Assembly (NCBI RefSeq): GCF_009729855.1
Contig: NZ_WODA01000003.1
Coordinates: forward strand, 1 to 64,000
DNA length: 64,000 nt
DNA from: Agromyces luteolus
Lineage (GTDB): Bacteria > Actinomycetota > Actinomycetes > Actinomycetales > Microbacteriaceae
Reading direction: 5' to 3'
The notes beneath the pieces were generated by a model. It was not told where the DNA came from. It did no database searches and worked only from the letters and a program-made list of their open reading frames with translations. A program made the position numbers and the translations under genes. The first letter of the stretch is position 1. The number at the start of each line of letters is the position of its first letter. Positions 60,818-64,000 of the stretch are shown piece by piece.

Positions 60818-62368
60818 TCACTCGTTCGAGAGTTCGTCCCCGCAGCGGTAGAACCCGGTCGTGAGCGTGTCGATCGCCACCTTCGCGTCCGCCGTGACCT
60901 GCGAGACGTCGCCGAGTGCGTAGATCGCGAAGGTCAGGGTCGTGCCGTCCTGGGCGTGGACGATCCCCCCGAGCGTGTAGCCCGTGTCGATCCATCCGGT
61001 CTTCGCGAACACCGCACCGTGCGCGACCGCGTTGTCGCCCGCGAACCGGTCGGCGTACGACAGCGACCCGCGCTGCCCGGCGATCGGGAGCCCGTCGCGG
61101 ATGACGCCGAGGCTCCCCTCGCGCGCCTCCACCGCGTCGAACAGCCGAGTGAGGTAGGCGGGCGGCACCGCGTTGTCGGGCGAGAGGCCCGAGCCGTCGA
61201 CGACGTGGATGCCGCCGCGCGCGATGCCGTACGTCTCGAGCGCCTGCCGCACCGCGGGATCGATCGCCTCGAACGTGTTCCCGGTGCCGACCGCGATCGC
61301 GACCTGGCGGGCGAGCATCTCGGCGACCGTGTTGTCCGAGACGACGAGCGACTTGTCGATGAGCTGCGCGACGGTCGGCGACCACACCCGCCCGAGCTCG
61401 GTCGCGCCGCCGGGTGCGGTGCCGCGCTCGATCACCGAGACGCCGCCGAGCTCGGCGGCGAAGGCGTCGCCCGCGCGACCGACCGCGTCGGCGCCGCGGC
61501 GCGAGGTGTTGGCGTACGGGTCGTCGCGGTCGCCGTCGACCATGAGCGCCGTGATCTCCGGCATGTACCCGAGGTCGCGCTCGGTCGGCGCCCAGCTCGC
61601 GTGCCAGGTCTCGCCGCCGAAGTACGAGGCGTCGAGTACGAGCTTGGTGAGCGGCGGGTTCGACGGGTCGGCGTGCCACGCCGCCCGCACCTGCCGGGCG
61701 AGGTCGTCGAGGTGCGCGGCGCCGGGGTAGACCGTCTCGTTGCCGGTCGCGGTGCGCGAGAGCGTGAGGTCGCCGCCGCCGACGAGCACGACCGAGCCCG
61801 GCTCGGAGCCCTTCACGACGGTCGTCGCGAACCGGTCGTCGGGTGAGAACACGGCGAGCGCCGCCGCCGCGGTCACGACCTTCATGACGCTCGCCGTGCG
61901 CGCCGCTGTGAGGCCGCCGCGGTCGAAGAGCACCTCGCCGGTCTCGGCGTTCATGACCTGCGCCTGCAGGTTCACGAGGCGCGGGTCGGCGGCGAGGCCC
62001 GCGACCGAGCAGGTGCGGACGCGCGCGGCCGGTTCCTGGGTGGGCGTCGGCGTCGCGGTCGGCGTCGGCGTGGGCGTCTCGGTCGGCGTCGGGCTCGGGC
62101 TGGCCGACGGCGTCGGCGAGGCGTCGCCGCCCGTCATCGTCGCAGCGAACGCGACGGCGCCGCCGAGCAGTCCGACCGCGGCGACCGCCGCCACCGCGGC
62201 GATCACGCGATGCTCGGCGATCAGCGAGCGGATGCCTCGGGGCGGGCCGGGCGACGTGGCCCCGCCGGAGTCGCGCGGCGATGCGGGTGCCCCGGAGTCG
62301 CCCGACGGACCGGGCTCCCCCGACGCGGGGTTCGGGCCCGCGGCATCCGTCTCGTTCTCGTCGCTCAC
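60818..62368 (-). CDS. dacB: D-alanyl-D-alanine carboxypeptidase / endopeptidase, PBP4 (DacB) type
   Basis: This low-molecular-mass penicillin-binding protein trims peptidoglycan peptides outside the cell. The 516 residues comprise an acidic Pro/Ser-rich cytoplasmic start, one membrane helix (about 52-78), a Thr/Pro repeat spacer (PTPTETPTPTPTATPTPT), and the S13 domain with SXXK as SVMK near residue 160, SXN as SDN near residue 345, and KTG as AKTGWIDTG near residue 465. The start is a GTG at 62368 with a leaderless TACAAT-N6-GTG promoter. It is followed by pncA 94 bases downstream on the same strand. Confidence 0.93.
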   Translation of the reverse strand: MSDENETDAAGPNPASGEPGPSGDSGAPASPRDSGGATSPGPPRGIRSLIAEHRVIAAVAAVAAVGLLGGAVAFAATMTGGDASPTPSASPSPTPTETPTPTPTATPTPTQEPAARVRTCSVAGLAADPRLVNLQAQVMNAETGEVLFDRGGLTAARTASVMKVVTAAAALAVFSPDDRFATTVVKGSEPGSVVLVGGGDLTLSRTATGNETVYPGAAHLDDLARQVRAAWHADPSNPPLTKLVLDASYFGGETWHASWAPTERDLGYMPEITALMVDGDRDDPYANTSRRGADAVGRAGDAFAAELGGVSVIERGTAPGGATELGRVWSPTVAQLIDKSLVVSDNTVAEMLARQVAIAVGTGNTFEAIDPAVRQALETYGIARGGIHVVDGSGLSPDNAVPPAYLTRLFDAVEAREGSLGVIRDGLPIAGQRGSLSYADRFAGDNAVAHGAVFAKTGWIDTGYTLGGIVHAQDGTTLTFAIYALGDVSQVTADAKVAIDTLTTGFYRCGDELSNE

Positions 62369-62374
62369 CCGGGC

Positions 62375-62380
62375 ATTGTA
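62375..62380 (-). promoter_or_regulatory. -10 element of leaderless dacB-like gene
   Basis: The minus strand reads TACAAT, then six bases, then the GTG start. It is among the best matches to the leaderless pattern in this window. Confidence 0.65.
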
Positions 62381-62438
62381 CGGAGGCGGTCCGGACGCCT
62401 CCCGAGTGCGAGCGCCGTCGGACGCGGCTCGAACGCCG

Positions 62439-63650
62439 TCAGCGGGCGGATGGCCCGGTCGCCGGCTCCCCGCAGAAGTCCCCGATGACCCGGCCGATCA
62501 CCTCGACGAGGGTGTCGAGCGACGCGACCGAGACCCATTCGAGGTCGGCGTGGGCGCCGCCGCCGACGGGCCCGACGAGCACGACGGGAATGCCCGCCTC
62601 GGCGATCAGCCCGGCGTCGGTCCACCAGGGATCGCTGCGCAGGACCGGCGGCGCGCCCGTGACGGCCTCGACGGCACCCGTCACGGCGCGCGCGATCCGC
62701 GAGCCGGCCGACGCGGCCATCGCGGGCCGGACGACGAGCGGGACGAGGCGATCCGGCGCGGACGCCGCGAGGACGCGCGCGAGCTCGGCTCCGGGGTCGG
62801 CGTCGCCGGGCAGGGTCCGCCGCTCGACCACCAGCACGCATCGGTCGGCGACCGTCGCCGGATCGGTCCCGCCCTCGACGGTGGCCACCCGCACGCTCCC
62901 CGAGCCGAGCAGCAGATGCCTCGGCCGTGCGTCGAGTTCGGCGCCGAGGTCGCGCAGGGCGATGAGCCCGTCGAGTGCGCGATCGATCGCGTCGACCCCG
63001 AGGCCGGGCTGCGAGCCGTGCGCCGCCACGCCGTCGTACTCGACGCGGTACCAGGCGAATCCGCGATGGGCGAGCGTGACCTCGAGGTCGGTCGGCTCGA
63101 GCACGATCGCGCCGTCGGGTCGCCGCGGGGCAGCAGCGGAGGGGCCGTCCGCGTCGATCGCCGCGAGGAGTTCCTCCATGCCGAGCGAGCCGAACTCCTC
63201 GTCGGCGGCGAACGCCAGAAGGACGTCGCCCGCGAGGTCGTCGGGCGCCGCAGCGGCCGCGATCATCGCCGCCGCGAGTCCCCCGGCCATGTCGTAGGCG
63301 CCGCGACCCACGATGCGATCGGGCTCGGCGCGGGCTGCGACATCCGCCCCGCCACCGGGGCCGGGGCCATCGCCGGCGCCGTCACCGGCGCCGTCACCGC
63401 CGACCGTGTCGAGGTGTCCGGCGAGGAGCAGGGTGCGCCCGCCGCCGGCGCCGCGCCGGCGGGCGAGGACACTGGGGCGCGACGCATCGGCGCCGACCGT
63501 GCGCACGTCGAAGCCGCGCTCGCCGAGCCACGTCGCGACGGCGCCGGCGAGTTCGCGCTCGCCCGCTCCGCCCGCGACCAGCGACGGGTTCGTCGCATCG
63601 ATCGCGACGAGCCGCCGTGTCAGCGCCGCGACGTCCTCGTCGGTGGACAC
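62439..63650 (-). CDS. M20-family metallopeptidase (ArgE/DapE/ACY1-like)
   Basis: A 403-residue zinc hydrolase of the M20 group. The signature residues are GHLDTVGG (first His-Asp, near residue 78), GRGAYDMAGGLAAAM (bridging Asp), FAADEEFGSLG (catalytic Glu and metal Glu), and a C-terminal GGGAHADLEWVS His. A Gly/Asp repeat (GDGAGDGAGDGPGPGGG) inserted after the first motif is unusual and comes from a short DNA repeat near 63360-63405. Substrate, an N-acyl amino acid or small peptide, is unknown. The GTG lies 20 bases after an oxidoreductase gene on the same strand, suggesting an operon. Confidence 0.87.
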   Translation of the reverse strand: MSTDEDVAALTRRLVAIDATNPSLVAGGAGERELAGAVATWLGERGFDVRTVGADASRPSVLARRRGAGGGRTLLLAGHLDTVGGDGAGDGAGDGPGPGGGADVAARAEPDRIVGRGAYDMAGGLAAAMIAAAAAPDDLAGDVLLAFAADEEFGSLGMEELLAAIDADGPSAAAPRRPDGAIVLEPTDLEVTLAHRGFAWYRVEYDGVAAHGSQPGLGVDAIDRALDGLIALRDLGAELDARPRHLLLGSGSVRVATVEGGTDPATVADRCVLVVERRTLPGDADPGAELARVLAASAPDRLVPLVVRPAMAASAGSRIARAVTGAVEAVTGAPPVLRSDPWWTDAGLIAEAGIPVVLVGPVGGGAHADLEWVSVASLDTLVEVIGRVIGDFCGEPATGPSAR

Positions 63651-63670
63651 GTCGTCGCCACCGCCGGGGA

Positions 63671-64000
63671 TCAGTCCTCGCCCGGGTAGCGCAGTCCGAT
63701 CTCGGCGCGGATGCGGTCGAGCGTGCCCATGATGGCGACCGACTCCTCGGTCGGCAGGATGTCGCCGCCGTCGAGCCGTCCGTCGGCGACGAGCCGCTCG
63801 AGAGCGGCGGCCTGGTAGTGCATGCCGCGCCCGTTCACGTCGGACGCGAACTCCTCGATGACGGTGTCGTCGTGTCCGATCACGCGGAAGTTCGTCGCCG
63901 AGTACCAGACGCCGTCGATCTCGATCCTGGCGTCGGTGCCGAGGACGAGGGCCCGGTTCGGCCCGCGGGCATCGCTCGCGGAGAACGTCGACGCGATCCG
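63671..64000 (-). CDS. Gfo/Idh/MocA-family oxidoreductase, C-terminal part
   Basis: Only the last 109 residues are in the window. They include GVWYSATNFRVIG, NGRGMHYQAAALERLVADGRLDG and TEESVAIMGTLDRIRAEIGLRYPG, the typical C-terminal helix of sugar-type Gfo/Idh/MocA dehydrogenases (the motif matches members that act on cyclic polyols or sugars with NAD). The N-terminal Rossmann fold is outside. It is the upstream neighbour of the M20 peptidase with a 20-base gap. Confidence 0.82.
   Translation of the reverse strand, partial: RIASTFSASDARGPNRALVLGTDARIEIDGVWYSATNFRVIGHDDTVIEEFASDVNGRGMHYQAAALERLVADGRLDGGDILPTEESVAIMGTLDRIRAEIGLRYPGED

Overview
The window is a high-GC (about 70-72% by eye) actinobacterial chromosome segment. 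Dense coding with ATG/GTG starts, ATGA/GTGA stop-start overlaps, TANNNT promoters placed six bases before a start codon, a RamB-like regulator next to GTP-dependent PEP carboxykinase, and many arr/MHS/HPA-type genes all fit an actinomycete. The family Microbacteriaceae (Agromyces-like) is my best guess, from the style of the proteins and the very frequent GGATGCC/GGCATCC heptamer. No rRNA, tRNA, CRISPR, prophage or IS element was recognised.

Layout. 1-4.9 kb: glycerol catabolism (glpD-glpF, truncated by the window edge) divergent from a SorC/DeoR-type regulator, then a membrane-anchored HEXXH protein. 4.9-8.7 kb: FMN riboswitch and ribD-ribE-ribBA-ribH. 8.7-14.3 kb: an iron-box-controlled adenylation/carrier/membrane-acyltransferase fusion, an MHS transporter, and a Met/Cys-rich copper-storage-like protein. 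14.6-19.9 kb: a three-gene surface-glycan operon (two-part glycosyltransferase, HAD-like protein, OpgC-type acyltransferase). 19.9-26.6 kb: psuG-psuK, an ABC exporter, a 2H phosphoesterase, a DUF1622-like membrane protein and a secreted CHRD protein. 26.8-35.9 kb: central metabolism (pckG, RamB-like regulator, PadR/HAAS pair, SDR plus thiolase, long GapB-type GAPDH, NIPSNAP-like protein).

36.1-44.7 kb is a homoprotocatechuate (3,4-dihydroxyphenylacetate) meta-cleavage cluster: a TPP enzyme, hpaH, hpaI, an FAH-RraA fusion, a GntR regulator, hpaE and hpaD. Two promoters in it carry the same operator-like sequence. 44.8-47.4 kb is a second glycan cassette (cupin ketoisomerase, FAD oxidoreductase, GT2). 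47.7-53.4 kb holds a tiny membrane protein, MarR, an aldehyde dehydrogenase, TetR, the rifampin-inactivating arr and a HAMP-linked class III cyclase. 53.8-59.2 kb holds a copper amine oxidase, an APC permease and a FeaR-like AraC regulator. 59.2-64 kb holds a hydrolase, nicotinamidase, D-Ala-D-Ala carboxypeptidase, an M20 peptidase and the end of a Gfo/Idh/MocA oxidoreductase.

Functionally, amine oxidase plus aldehyde dehydrogenase plus the Hpa cluster can be read as one route from aromatic amines (tyramine/dopamine type) through 4-hydroxyphenylacetate/homoprotocatechuate to pyruvate and succinic semialdehyde. The 4-hydroxyphenylacetate hydroxylase and a recognisable HpaF isomerase are not in the window. 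The least conventional items are the iron-boxed adenylation-carrier-acyltransferase membrane fusion, the FAH-RraA fusion, the Met-rich Csp-like protein, a repeated 66-bp palindromic intergenic element, and a DUS-like heptamer concentrated in genes and paired in terminators.
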